Shown here in pieces: positions 11,863 to 21,830 of a stretch of DNA of 64,000 nt. The position numbers and the translations under genes were made by a program. Source of the DNA: Deroplatys truncata. Taxonomy: Eukaryota > Arthropoda > Insecta > Mantodea > Mantidae. The DNA is taken from the NCBI GenBank assembly GCA_030765065.1, contig CM060990.1, positions 9,919,501 through 9,983,500 on the forward strand. The letters run 5' to 3'. Below the pieces are notes generated by a model that was not told the origin of the DNA, did no database searches, and worked only from the letters and a program-made list of their open reading frames with translations. Within the stretch, counting starts at the first letter, position 1. Every line of letters begins with the position of its first letter.

Positions 11863-13459
11863 AGGTACATGCTGCTGATAAGGGGTTGTACATGAAGTTT
11901 CAGGATTGGGTATACATGTATGACATGGAGCGAGAATGCTTTCAAAGTTTGCGTAAATGACGTAAGTAGTTTCAACATTCTTTCAAAATTTTTAAACTGT
12001 ACAATTGATTTCTCCTTTGTAGGCATAACTACCTTTGCAACACCACGATGATTGCAGATGGCGGCATGTTCTTGTAGTTTTTCCAATCCACTTCGTCCAT
12101 ATCGACAATCAAAATGTGTAAAATAACGCTTACAAGTATAAACACGTTCCGTTCATTTAGTTTTCTGACTTCGAATAAGTTTTTCAAAATGCTTTATATA
12201 AACGTAGTGATGTCTCCCACTACTGTCACTCAATAGTAGGAGGTCGCGGTGGTCAGGTAGTTCAGTCTCAGCGACCTTTATCGGATACACTTCATGCTTT
12301 ACATCCATTCCGAAGACGTTGATAGACATCCTGTTAAGCTTCTCAAATTTAGATATTTGAGAAAGTGGAGTTGGATAAGTAAACACAGCTGAAGTAGTAT
12401 TTATTTTGAGGTTGCTCGTATTTGCTCACGCGTTGAAGCTTGACACTGACGAATTTGGCTAATACAGAATACATAAAGCATGGCTCATTAGTTAAATTCT
12501 GGATGTTAATGCAGGAATTTCTTGGTCCGACAGATGACGGTATTGGTATGTAGCTACTTCCACCTAACGGATTGTACATGCTGATACGAAATCGAACCCC
12601 ATCCACAGCAAGCAGAGTCCACTTGCTGCCCTTAAGTTGTGATTCCTCCATTTCAGTAGGCAATTTCTGGTATTTCGTTTTCAGCATAGAGTCCAGATCC
12701 AATTCTAGAAACACAGGCTGATTTCGGGTTTGAATTTTTTTTTTTACCGATACGGTTAACAAATCAGCACTCAGCTAGTAGATTAATTCTTACACTCTTG
12801 TGAATACCAAGCTCTTTATGTGCAACCTGGATTATCCGCTGTTTCGCCTCATGCAGGTACATATTCAGGTCCTTAGTTGATTCACAACGTATAAAATATG
12901 ATTACAAACGTCCAATGAATGAAGTTTCATATTCTCTCATATCACAGTCATCCATGGTAGATAATAACTCTTGCTTAGCAGGTTCTAATATACGTTTCTT
13001 CTCAGGCCTGTTTATTTCACATGCATCTTCGTGTCGGCCACCCTTATAGCTGTCTTTGAAGGTTACGTTACAATATTTACATTTGAAGAGCTTCTTACAA
13101 CGTAGCTCATGCCGTCTTTTATCATACCCACGGAGGAATTTTTTGCAGCATTTACCACAAGAACATCCTGAGGCACTAGGAATGATATCCTTATATGAGA
13201 ACTTATTAATCTTTACTATGATGTAATAACGTATTAACCCTTCTTTAAGGAAATGTACGCCTCTTCACCTTCATAACACTTTAGAAACTCAATTATTTTC
13301 TGAGAGAACAAAGATGTTGACACCTCAGAGATAATTAACAGAATGAAGTCCAATGCTCAAATCACACTACTTATAGAGGAGGCACGAACCTTTTTAGATC
13401 AATTATATCCTCAACTTTAATAATAAAAAAGGTGATTAAGCGTCTAGGTTCTTATATTT

Positions 13460-14068
13460 CAATTTGTGTTACACTGATGTTCGAGCGTCTCCGTACAGGT
13501 TCGGCTGCTTAGAGTAAGTGTAAAGTGTTGTGAAGATATATGTATTGTTCGGGTATAATCGTACAGATTCGGGTGCTTAGCTCGTGAGGGTGATGAACGA
13601 TTTGTCAACCGAGTAAGGAACAAGCATTTTTGAGCAAGCATTCACCATGCGCAACGAAACCTAGTAGCAAAAGATGCAAATGAAATGAAAGATGCAATTA
13701 TATCGAATGAAAGGAAATCGTGATAGATGAGAAACCACCCAGGCAATCGCCTACAGACCAGGGAAAACCACGAAAATCTGATGTCAGAGTGAAAAGACAA
13801 CGGTAATCGAACCAGGAGCCCTAGAAGCAAAAGATGCGAATGAAATGAAAGATGCAAATTATATAGAATGTAAGGAAATCGTGATAGATGAGAAACCACC
13901 CTGTCACTCGCCTGAGACCAGAGAAAGTCAAGAAAAATCCGAGGTCAGAGTGAGCGACCGACGAGAAATCGAACCAGGGGCCTTAGAAGCACAGGTTAAA
14001 TATGTAAATGAAAGGGAAAGTAAATCGTGATAGATGAGAAAGCACCCAGGCATTCTACTACAGACATG
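13460..14068. repeat. Polinton central spacer with tandem dispersed-repeat pieces
   Basis: Between the inverted arms lie two short near-repeats (GTACAGGTTCGGCTGCTTAG and GTACAGATTCGGGTGCTTAG), then three successive copies of a unit of up to about 160 bases starting near 13,670, 13,832 and 14,000. Each contains GAAATCGTGATAGATGAGAA and an ACCACCCAGGCA-like block. The unit matches the 3' part of the dispersed repeat at 21,305-21,830 and 31,809-32,230 (GGGAAAACCACGAAAATC). It therefore looks like host-repeat DNA at the symmetry axis of the element. Confidence 0.65.
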
Positions 14069-15296
14069 TCTGTGTTTCTAGAAACGGATCTGGACTCTAT
14101 GCTGAAAACGGAATACAAGAAATTGGCTACTGAAATGGAGGAATCACAACTTAAGGGTAGCAACAGGACTCTGCCTGCTGTGGATGGGGTTCGACTTCCT
14201 ATCAACATGTACAATCCGTTACGAGGAAGTAGCTACATACCAATACCGTCATCTGTCGGACCAAGAAAAGCCTGCATTAACATCCAGAATTTAACTGATG
14301 AGCTATGCTTTATGGATTCTGTATTAGCCAAATTCGTCAGCGTCAAGCCTCAACGCGTGAGCTAATAAGAGCAACTTCAAAATAAATACGACTTCAGCTG
14401 TGTTACTTATCCACTGTCAGTCACAGTGGTTAAAACCTTATGTGGAATTTAACAACAGGCTACGACAAAAAGCTGCAAATGATTTTGATAAGGATCTCTA
14501 CAAATTATTCAACAATGCTGTGTTCGGTAAAACAATGGAAAACCTGCGTAATCGTGTGGGTATACGGTTGGTGACAAACGAGAAGACTCTGGAAAAGCTG
14601 ATCGCTAAGCCTACGTTTATCGATAGGACGATATATGCTGCTAATCTAGCTACTGTGCATATGGCCTCGCGACAGATCGTATTCAACAAGCCTATATACA
14701 TCGGTATGAGTGTGTTTGACATCTCCAAGAAATTAATGTACCACTATCATTATGATGTGTTGCTGCCATAATATGGAGCTGAAAACCTCAAGCTTATGTA
14801 TATGGACACTGATTCGTTAATTCATTGTGTGATAACTGAAGATGTGTAACTGGACAAGCTACGCTTTCTCGAACACCTAGATACAGCTGATTACCATATA
14901 TGCTATTCAGCTCTAAACAAGAAGTTTTTGGGAAAATTTAAAGATGAGTCTAATGGTAAAATCATCCAGCGCTTTGTCGGACTACGACCTAAGATGTATG
15001 CACTAGATATCCACGGTTCAATGATAAAAACGATTAAAGGCATAAAACGTAGTGCTATTAATCAGTACATTACATCTGAGAGCTATACTGACTGTCTTAA
15101 AACAGCAGAAATCATCAGAACGCCCATGAATCTGATCCTGTCACGACAACATGCTCTTGCCACAGTGCAAGTGAATAAAATCACATTGACTCCGTTTGAT
15201 GATAAAAGAGTTATTGCTGAGGATGGACTAACGACATATGCGTATTACAAAAAGTGCTTAAAAGAATGTAACTCCAAGATGAAGATTTTCTCGTGA
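14069..15296 (+). pseudogene. polB: second, inverted copy of Polinton polB, internally deleted
   Basis: This plus-strand copy mirrors the left gene. 14,069-14,411 corresponds to left 12,745-12,375 (ETDLDSMLKTEYKKL and IPIPSSVGPRKACIN). At about 14,412 the sequence jumps to the equivalent of left 10,437, removing the HNH, exonuclease and early polymerase parts (about 1.9 kb). The rest carries motif B-like FNNAVFGKTMENL and motif C MYMDTDSL. Two premature TAA codons replace tyrosines, at about 14,769 and 14,847. It then runs past the left copy's stop to end at TGA 15,294. It cannot encode an active polymerase. Confidence 0.87.
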
Positions 15297-15589
15297 ATCT
15301 GCAATTTAAAAAACTGGAAGTTTATCCGTGTGCTTTGTATGCAGCTAGCTGACGTCTGATGAAGAAAGAATAATAATAATAATAATAAAAGGATGGAAGG
15401 GAAGGTGTTTACCCTGCCATTATGAGCAATCCTAGTGGTAGTCTCAAGCCTAGATAAAAGAGAGTCACCTACAACGAACTAAAATAAAGGTATGTTGACG
15501 TAAAACGTTTCAATTAAGACTCTCAAATAATAAAACCTGAATAAAACGTCACTATTTCACTAAAATAAAGTCGAGGTTATCTCTGGTTA

Positions 15590-15897
15590 CGGGGCGTTGT
15601 TACGTCTTGTTACGTTTCTGGATACGCCAAATCGCAGGGTGTTACGTCAAGTTGCGTGGTTATAATATGTAATTACATGGTTACTACATGTTGTTACGTC
15701 GTGTTACGTTTCTGGTTACGACATGTGACGTGATGTTACGTGGTTACGTGCTTATGGTACGTAGTGTGGCGTCTTGTCACGTGGTTACGTGCTTATCTTA
15801 CGTAGTGTGACGTCTTGTCATGCTGTTACGTTACGCTTTGTTGCGTTTTGTTACGTGGCTACGTTTGTTGGTTACCTCTTGTTACGTGGTTATGTTA
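15590..15897 (-). repeat. CGTAAC-motif array (right arm)
   Basis: Mirror copy of the left array, here read as GTTACG. Dense GTTACGT and GACGTC-like motifs are present. Conservation of the motif density in both arms despite point differences fits either recent common origin or function; sequence alone does not separate these. Confidence 0.8.
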
Positions 15898-16151
15898 GAA
15901 GATAATAGGATTGAATAGACAATGAGAAGATGATCCAGAGCATACAAGGTAGGGGTAGGTTAGGGAGTATACTTCTATATACCTTCACTGTAAATCGATA
16001 TTCAGTTTGTCCCTCTCCGTCTCGCACACTAACTGTTTAACATATGAATAGTTTGTAAGACTTAGAAAAGGTATATAAAAGTGTTGTAAGGTTGGATGAG
16101 AAATTACATTAAATAGCTCCGGTACGAATGTACCGCTGCTCTGAATCACCT

Positions 16152-16153
<2 letters not shown>

Positions 16154-16183
<30 letters not shown>
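16154..16183 (-). repeat. CA microsatellite in right arm
   Basis: A (CA)n tract that mirrors the GT tract of the left arm, longer and purer than its partner. Confidence 0.9.
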
Positions 16184-16188
<5 letters not shown>

Positions 16189-16462
16189 TATGTGATGGCG
16201 ACCAGGTGCGCGAGTCAATTCATATACTCTTGGTTACATTAATCAAAAATACTTAATCGTATTCATCGATCGACGAGTAGCGTTTAATTACATTAATCAG
16301 TCAAGATACATGCGGGTGGGTGGTTTGCGTCCAGCCCTTCAGAGGCGCGATGCCCGGACGTTAGAATGCAAATAGTCTTTATTAGCGTTTATATCTCGAC
16401 GACAATATGTCTAAATTATGTTATGTATGAATGAACATTACTCATACGCCAACACTAAGCTC

Positions 16463-17505
16463 CCTAGCCTCTCTTCTCGTTTTCCTATATTTCCCCATAT
16501 AAACGCCTACTCTACTCCGCAACCTCTGTCTAGATTACCACCTCTCTCGTATTCCCTACATCTCTTATATAAAGCACATTGCCCTCCTTCAACTCTCTCC
16601 TAGCATAGGATCTCTCTCCGTTTTCCATATCTTCCCCGTATAAACGAATACCGTACCCCTCAAACTCTGTCTAACTACCTATCTCTTCTCGTATTCCCTA
16701 CCTCTAACACATAAAGGACGTCCCCCCTTACCCTACTTCAGCATCTGCTCTACCACGGATCTCACCTCGTTTTCCCTATCTCTTCCATATAAACGCATTT
16801 TCCTCCTTGAAGGCTCTCTGAACCTAACATCTACCCACGTTTTCCTTGTCTCTTCATATAAACGTTTACTCAACTATTCAAACCCTCGTAGCCTAATACC
16901 GCTCCTCGGTTTGCTAGTTCTCTCCTATAAAAACCGTATTTTACCCTTCAAGCTCTGTTTAGTCTAGCACCTCTCCTGGTATTCCCTATCTCTCTCGTAT
17001 CAGCCTATATTCACCTCCTTCAGAATGTGTCTATCATACTATCTTGTCGCGTTTTCCCTATCTTTCCCATAAAAGTCATACTACACACCTCAAACTCTGT
17101 CTAGCCTATCACTTCTCCTCGTACTCCCTACCTCTCATATAAAGCGCATTTCCCTACTTCAGCCCCTGTCTAGCCTAGCATCGGTCCTCGTATTCCCAAT
17201 CTCTCCCATACAAAACGTATCGTACCCTCCTTCAGCATCTATCGAGCCTATTATCTGTTCACGTTTTCTCTATCTTTCCCATATAAACGTATACTCCACA
17301 CCTCAAACTCCTTCTGGTCTTGCACTTCTCCTCGTATTCCCCCACCTCTCATATAAAGCGCATCCTCGCTCGTTCAACCCCTGTCTAGCCTATCATCTGC
17401 CCCCCCCCCGTTTTCCCTATCTTCCCCATATAAACACATTTTCCTCCTTGAACCCTCGCATCTAGCTTTGTTTTCCCTGTCCTTTCCCATATAAACGCAA
17501 AAAGT
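16463..17505 (-). repeat. subterminal tandem array, ~71 bp x about 15 (right arm)
   Basis: Mirror of the left array. Next to the terminus it contains an additional unit absent from the left arm (around 17,410-17,490, adjoining a run of C at 17,400-17,409), so unit number differs between arms. Units carry the CCCATATAAACG-like and GTTTTCCCTATC-like blocks. Confidence 0.85.
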
Positions 17506-17533
17506 TGCGCAGCTTCCCCTATAATGTGCTACT

Positions 17534-17539
17534 GGCATT
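17534..17539. repeat. Polinton target-site duplication, right (GGCATT)
   Basis: Exact repeat of 7,305-7,310, immediately outside TGCTACT. Confidence 0.9.
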
Positions 17540-17609
17540 CTTTGATTAGCGCAAAGAAGAACATAGAAGTAACACTAAAACAACTACCTACCTGTACGTA
17601 AATATGTGA

Positions 17610-17870
17610 CTACAAATGAAACAGGGAATTGAAATTCGTTGCTCTGAGAAATGGAAGACAAATGAAAGAAAATGGTTTTACTGGATAATGATAACACAGA
17701 AATGAATCACCAAGACTCGCATAAGTTATGCCAGTCTTAGTTTTGAGAAAGCTGCTTTTGTACAACGATGATAAACTAGCTCTACATTTTACCTTCTCAT
17801 GCGGAACATTAAAAGAAAGGTCATGTTTCAGGTTGAATTTGCGTTGTAACAACAGTGCATCTTGCAATTT
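17610..17870 (-). pseudogene. possible hAT transposase N-terminal remnant
   Basis: An 85-codon minus-strand frame contains ASLSSLYKSSFLKTKTG followed by YASLGDSFL and PVKPFSF. The spacing resembles the region after the BED finger in ZBED5-like hAT proteins (SLSSQQ..F.K.K...AS......A.....PF). The resemblance is weak and the finger itself is not convincing. It may belong to the same class of hAT remnant as 6,765-7,120 on the other side of the Polinton, though not necessarily to the same copy. Confidence 0.3.
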
Positions 17871-17994
17871 GAGTCCTTTGCGCTTTTGTTTTCACATACT
17901 TGACAGAAATGTTATAAGGCGTAATGCTATTAACAGACAATACCACTCTCACTCTCTTCCCAAACTACACACTCGAACGGTCAAGTGAAGATTA

Positions 17995-20900
17995 GTATTT
18001 GCTACTCGTACACGTATTTCTGCAGAGATAAATAGTTTCAAAACTTTACAACCTTTCTCACTGTCTTACAAATTTGAGTATTTCAAAGGAAAGCAGGAGC
18101 AGATTGTAAACGATATGCTTTTGTTGCAATAGCGATTTAACATCAACGTCCAACAAGGTACTCCTATTAATACCCATGTTGATTAGGTTCTGTTTACTTA
18201 TTGTGAAGAGTACTAGAACCTGTTAGAGCACTGAGCACTTTTCATAACGCGGAATTGGGTTACTCGTTTATTGTACTTTAGGGTTATAATTCCCTCCAAT
18301 TTGGCTTTGAGGAGCAAGACCACACCCACACCCAGCTGCAGATTATAAGCTTGGGTAATCGCAACTCGAATCAGATCATTATCAGACCTAAGTTCCCACT
18401 ACCATTGAAAGTAAGCAGTGAGAAGGGTATGTTGGGATTTCCCTTTATTCATCAACTATAGCAGAGGCTACCTTATTGATACAATTTCCTCAGGAATCAT
18501 CAACCACTCTGCTTTCATTTTCCCATTATTTATGATCCCACAACTTACCGGTAGTTGCTGCAAACCAAATCAAATTATATAATTCACAGCGCCTTTTGTA
18601 ACACCACTTGGATAATGACGTTCTGTTCTTGCAACAAGTTACCCTTGTGTGTTTTTTCTTTGTTTACATAAATGCACGGAACATTTTCATTCAGAGACAA
18701 ATATGCAGGGTACGGCATTTATCGTATAAATGATTCCTCGGTCTACTGAAAGCCTTCCATTTGGAAGTGATAGCACCAGACTAAGACTTTATCGACAAGA
18801 ATGAAAACTCGATTCGGTTGCCGAAATAATTGATTCTAAAATCTTAAAAAATGTGAACCTAATTTAGTCCCAGTAAAACACGGATATGCTTTTGGAATGC
18901 CTTAGCTTTTATTTGTTATATTGAGATACATCTTTCCGTTATAATACCTGCTACATCTTATTGATGAAAAATAGCATGTCTTCATTAAGCTTTGTTGTGG
19001 GAACTAGGCAATGCTATAGAAGAAATTTTCTTATTAGAAGCCTAATTACAGAGACATCGCCTACTGGTGGACATGCATTTCACTCTGTAGTTACAGCTCT
19101 TCTTTCATGTATTTCCAAAGGACACAGAGCGAGAGCACCGGCTATGTTTATTTCGATGACTTTAGAATCTGCAGATGTTGCACGTGACTTCAGGTCCTTG
19201 TTGCATGAGAATTACTACAGTACCAAAAAAATTAACAATTTATAGAACGTATATGGTAGAGTTAGAAGGCAAATTGGCTTCAAACTGCGGTGTCAAAGGA
19301 AAGAATAAATCTGTATTATCTCATTCAAATCTGCAAACATAATGATACTACAGATAGCAGACAAGTGTAGAAAACTGCAAAAGCTACTCAGTCATTTATC
19401 CTGTTTCCAAGTGGAATCTCCACGAGGACACATCTTGTTCGGCCTTGCTCCAGTGCAACTGCTGTAAACTGGCACCTCACACAGAAAACTGCCATGTTAT
19501 TCATCGTCCAATTAACCCATCCGAATTCTCCACTGCCCTTCCTCATAACCTGGAATCGACGACCTACCCACAGACTTTCAGCAGTAATTTTGGTGGTGCT
19601 TTGTGACGACATAACTACGACACTCAATATAATTTTACTAATCGAGAACAAACTTACTTTCCCTGCTTTGAAAATTACATTTCTACATTATCCGTGTAGA
19701 ATGTTTGCTGATGTTTTAAACAATATATCTGAAACCTTGGGTTGGCTCATTCAGTTTCTTAACTCTATGCTATTCCACAGCGCAAAATTTTATACGTTGT
19801 GTATTCATTGTGTGATTTTATTGCCCACTTCTCTCGGCTCTTCTAGCGGAATATATGTGGTCTTGATTGTATTCTTCATGATTTTTGTTGCAGTTCCTAA
19901 TTTGGCATGCCTTTATCAGCTTTTTATTTCCTGTATAAAATATAATGGCATATAAGGCTGCATACAGATAAATATATGAATTTTATATTGCAAGTCGAAT
20001 TCGACAAGAATGTCGACTATCAATGACATTCATGATAGTACTTTATCCCATAGAGAATACGATAGTTGGGATTCTCTTATGCAAATGCAGACGAGATGTG
20101 TTTTTGCATTAACTGACAATATCAGCATTATCGTCAACAACGATTCTGATGCACGCACTTTGTAGGATATTTTGCAACTCTCCGTCGTCACAAGTATTTA
20201 AATGAATTATAAGAAGTTCTAAGCTCGGTTACAATCACACAACTGATGTCACTGTGGACTGTCAGTATTTTATACGATAGTTTGCGGTATCCTTGCAGAA
20301 ATTCAGAACTTTAATTGAAAACGTAGCGTTAGAATACTTCAAAGGAATGTGGGTTTCAGTCAAGGAGTTGAGTCATGTCTCAGAGTTGAATTGTAGCCGA
20401 AGCGTTAAATCGCAGGTGACCTGTGCGATCTCTTGCTTCATCTGTCACTTCTATAGCTTTAGTACGCTCATGTCTATCTTGATTCTGCTCCCATTAAAAG
20501 AGAAATCGGGTTACTTAATAATGGTTATAAAGTTGTAGCAGTTTTTCTTACCGATATGATTCTTGAACTCCCGCTTCTCTGACTCTTGGATGAAATCATG
20601 GTCCATTCATATATCCCTTCGAAATTCTTTGGATATTAGGTCCATTCCACCCACCTTGAAATCGATAAAGAATGTTATTTAAAACTGTAACGCCACAATC
20701 CTTATACACTGCTCGCATGAAGAATTTATTGGCAGCTCATTTCTGTGCTGTATGCCCTGTTTGTTACTGCTGTGGACCTCTTAAGTTATTTAGGGCTTAA
20801 CACTAGCATTACGAAGACATTTCTACCTCTGGATATTCAGTGGGCTCTGTAAACATAGATATAACTTGAAATAGATAATCTGCTATTACTTTGAGTTACT

Positions 20901-21304
20901 TGAACACATGCGAAGAACATGATGAAATAATTGGATGTAGATCCAATGTCCTCTTGGTAGGGTTACCCAACTAATCAGCGATACCTTTAGCACGCCAACA
21001 TCTAAATAAACGGTTCTTTGAACCAGAAAGATAATCTTTTGGGAAACTTTGAGCATCCTGGGTTTCATATTCATCTGAACATTTACCCGCTAACTTACAT
21101 AGCAAGGTACCTAAATGCCAGAAAAGGTTGCACTTTAGACGCCTATGACCTGTAGTGTAAGACTTCGTTCTCCTTTATAACCTCCGTCATTTAATTGTTA
21201 TAACATCTTCATAAATATCTATTGAAAACTACCATTATTCGCTTGTTAAAGCAAATTCAAAATCCTGGATAATGTAAGTGAAATAAAGGTAAAGGTACAT
21301 ATCA
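17995..21304. other. no gene seen
   Basis: About 3.3 kb of AT-rich DNA. ORFs of 94 (18,961-19,245) and 153 codons (19,494-19,955) exist. The second has two hydrophobic stretches (ending in GIYVVLIVFFMIFVAVP), but it has no family signature, no splice pattern I trust and no promoter. I treat both as chance or decayed sequence. Confidence 0.45.
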
Positions 21305-21830
21305 TGGAACCGAGGCAGAGCACCTCAAGTACACCGTAACGGCCCTTTTTGCTTCCAACGTGGCTCCTGCGAGGAAGGGATGAGGGGAGACACCCGAAGG
21401 GCGACCAGATCCGCATGCCGAAGGGCGCAAGCATGCATGGGTCCCTAACGTTTCCAGATTCAACACATCCGGCGGCGCCCTGTTCTATCCTCAAGCAACT
21501 TAACCCCAGCAGTCTCGTATCGGATGGAGCCCACTCAGGGGAAGAGACCTAACTGAGAGTCCCCACAGCGATGCCGGGGAAGAAACCTCTCAGAGCGCAA
21601 GCCACCGTCCAGCCGCATCCCGCCGAACACCGTCACCTGATCCTGTAATCCCGAAACAGATGCTAAAGAAGATTATGGGTACAGGAAAGGTGGGGTAGGA
21701 AATTCCTGGTGGAAGATGAACCACCCTAGAATCCGCCTGCCCACCCGGGGAAACCACGAAAAACCGCTGGGCCAAAGTGGGCAGTTGCTTGAGCTCGGGA
21801 TGTAACGTCATCATCAACATCCACATGTTT
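21305..21830 (+). repeat. dispersed repeat R, copy A
   Basis: The order of blocks matches 31,809-32,230: GAGGCAGAGCACC, a GAGGAAGGGATGAGGGGAG block, TTTCCAGATTCAACAC, GCCACCGTCC with CCGAACACC, CCTGATCCTGTAATCCCGAAACA, and GGGGAAACCACGAAAA. The first block resembles a monomer of the 100-bp satellite at 27,186-30,528. It is a non-coding interspersed element of about 0.5 kb; its class is unknown and a SINE is possible. Confidence 0.7.

Larger units (their letters stand above)
9556..13340 (-). pseudogene. polB: Polinton-type DNA polymerase B with zinc-finger and HNH regions, broken
   Basis: Minus-strand reading gives, in order: two finger-like C-x2-C...H-x4-C modules (13,175-12,995); a segment with TAA and TGA stops (12,980-12,780); a conserved-looking block (12,762-12,153); an endonuclease VII/HNH-like region (about 11,650-11,550, C-x2-C then RDHDHITGEYRG and HNQCN); a 3'-5' exonuclease-like stretch (DSHFIIKEL); YSDLYLISDVLLLADVF (about 11,080-11,031); and the polymerase palm (10,746-9,646) with FNKAMFGKTVENL and MDTDS. 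The family copies DNA by protein priming and is encoded by Polintons and related elements. At least six breaks are visible, including stops and frameshifts between 11,028 and 10,747 and a premature TAA at 9,646. The right arm carries lysine at that last position and reads on about 30 codons to the stop equivalent to 9,556. Confidence 0.88.
7311..17533. mobile_element. Maverick/Polinton element, palindromic polB-only form (10,223 bp)
   Basis: The boundaries are defined by inverted termini AGTAGCA...TGCTACT (the AG...CT ends expected of Polintons) inside GGCATT duplications. The arms are inverted copies: 7,311 to about 10,437 pairs with 17,533 down to about 14,412, and a further block, about 12,375-12,745, pairs with 14,069-14,411. 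Each arm holds, from the end inward, a 71-bp subterminal array, a short linker with a GT/CA microsatellite, a CGTAAC-motif array, and the 3' part of a polB pointing outward. Known Polintons are usually 15-20 kb with integrase, protease, ATPase and capsid genes; none of these is visible here. The gene copies are broken by stops and frameshifts, so the element is not autonomous. Older left-right differences (a missing segment of about 120 bp in the right arm near 16,100, and unequal array lengths) show that the arms have diverged independently. Confidence 0.9.
14412..17533 (-). repeat. Polinton right inverted arm (contiguous part)
   Basis: Reverse complement of 7,311 to about 10,437, with small indels: a segment near left 8,690-8,790 is missing on the right, and the subterminal array is about one unit longer. 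The terminus reads CTATAATGTGCTACT and abuts GGCATT. Confidence 0.85.

Noticed and set aside
10124-14728. 76-codon ORFs antisense to polB in each arm (10,124-10,354 and 14,498-14,728) and a similar one at 11,273-11,554
   Set aside because: Shadows of the polymerase and HNH coding sequence; the first two are conserved only because the arms are copies of each other.
7311-17533. Integrated bidnavirus, adintovirus or linear virus-like plasmid instead of a Polinton
   Set aside because: The 6-bp duplication, AG...CT ends and zinc-finger/HNH/PolB layout fit Polintons, and no capsid or other viral gene is seen. An adinto-like origin cannot be fully excluded.
19494-19955. 153-codon ORF with hydrophobic stretches, considered as a chemoreceptor exon
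   Set aside because: No receptor signature, splice sites or neighbouring exons; composition like the flanks.
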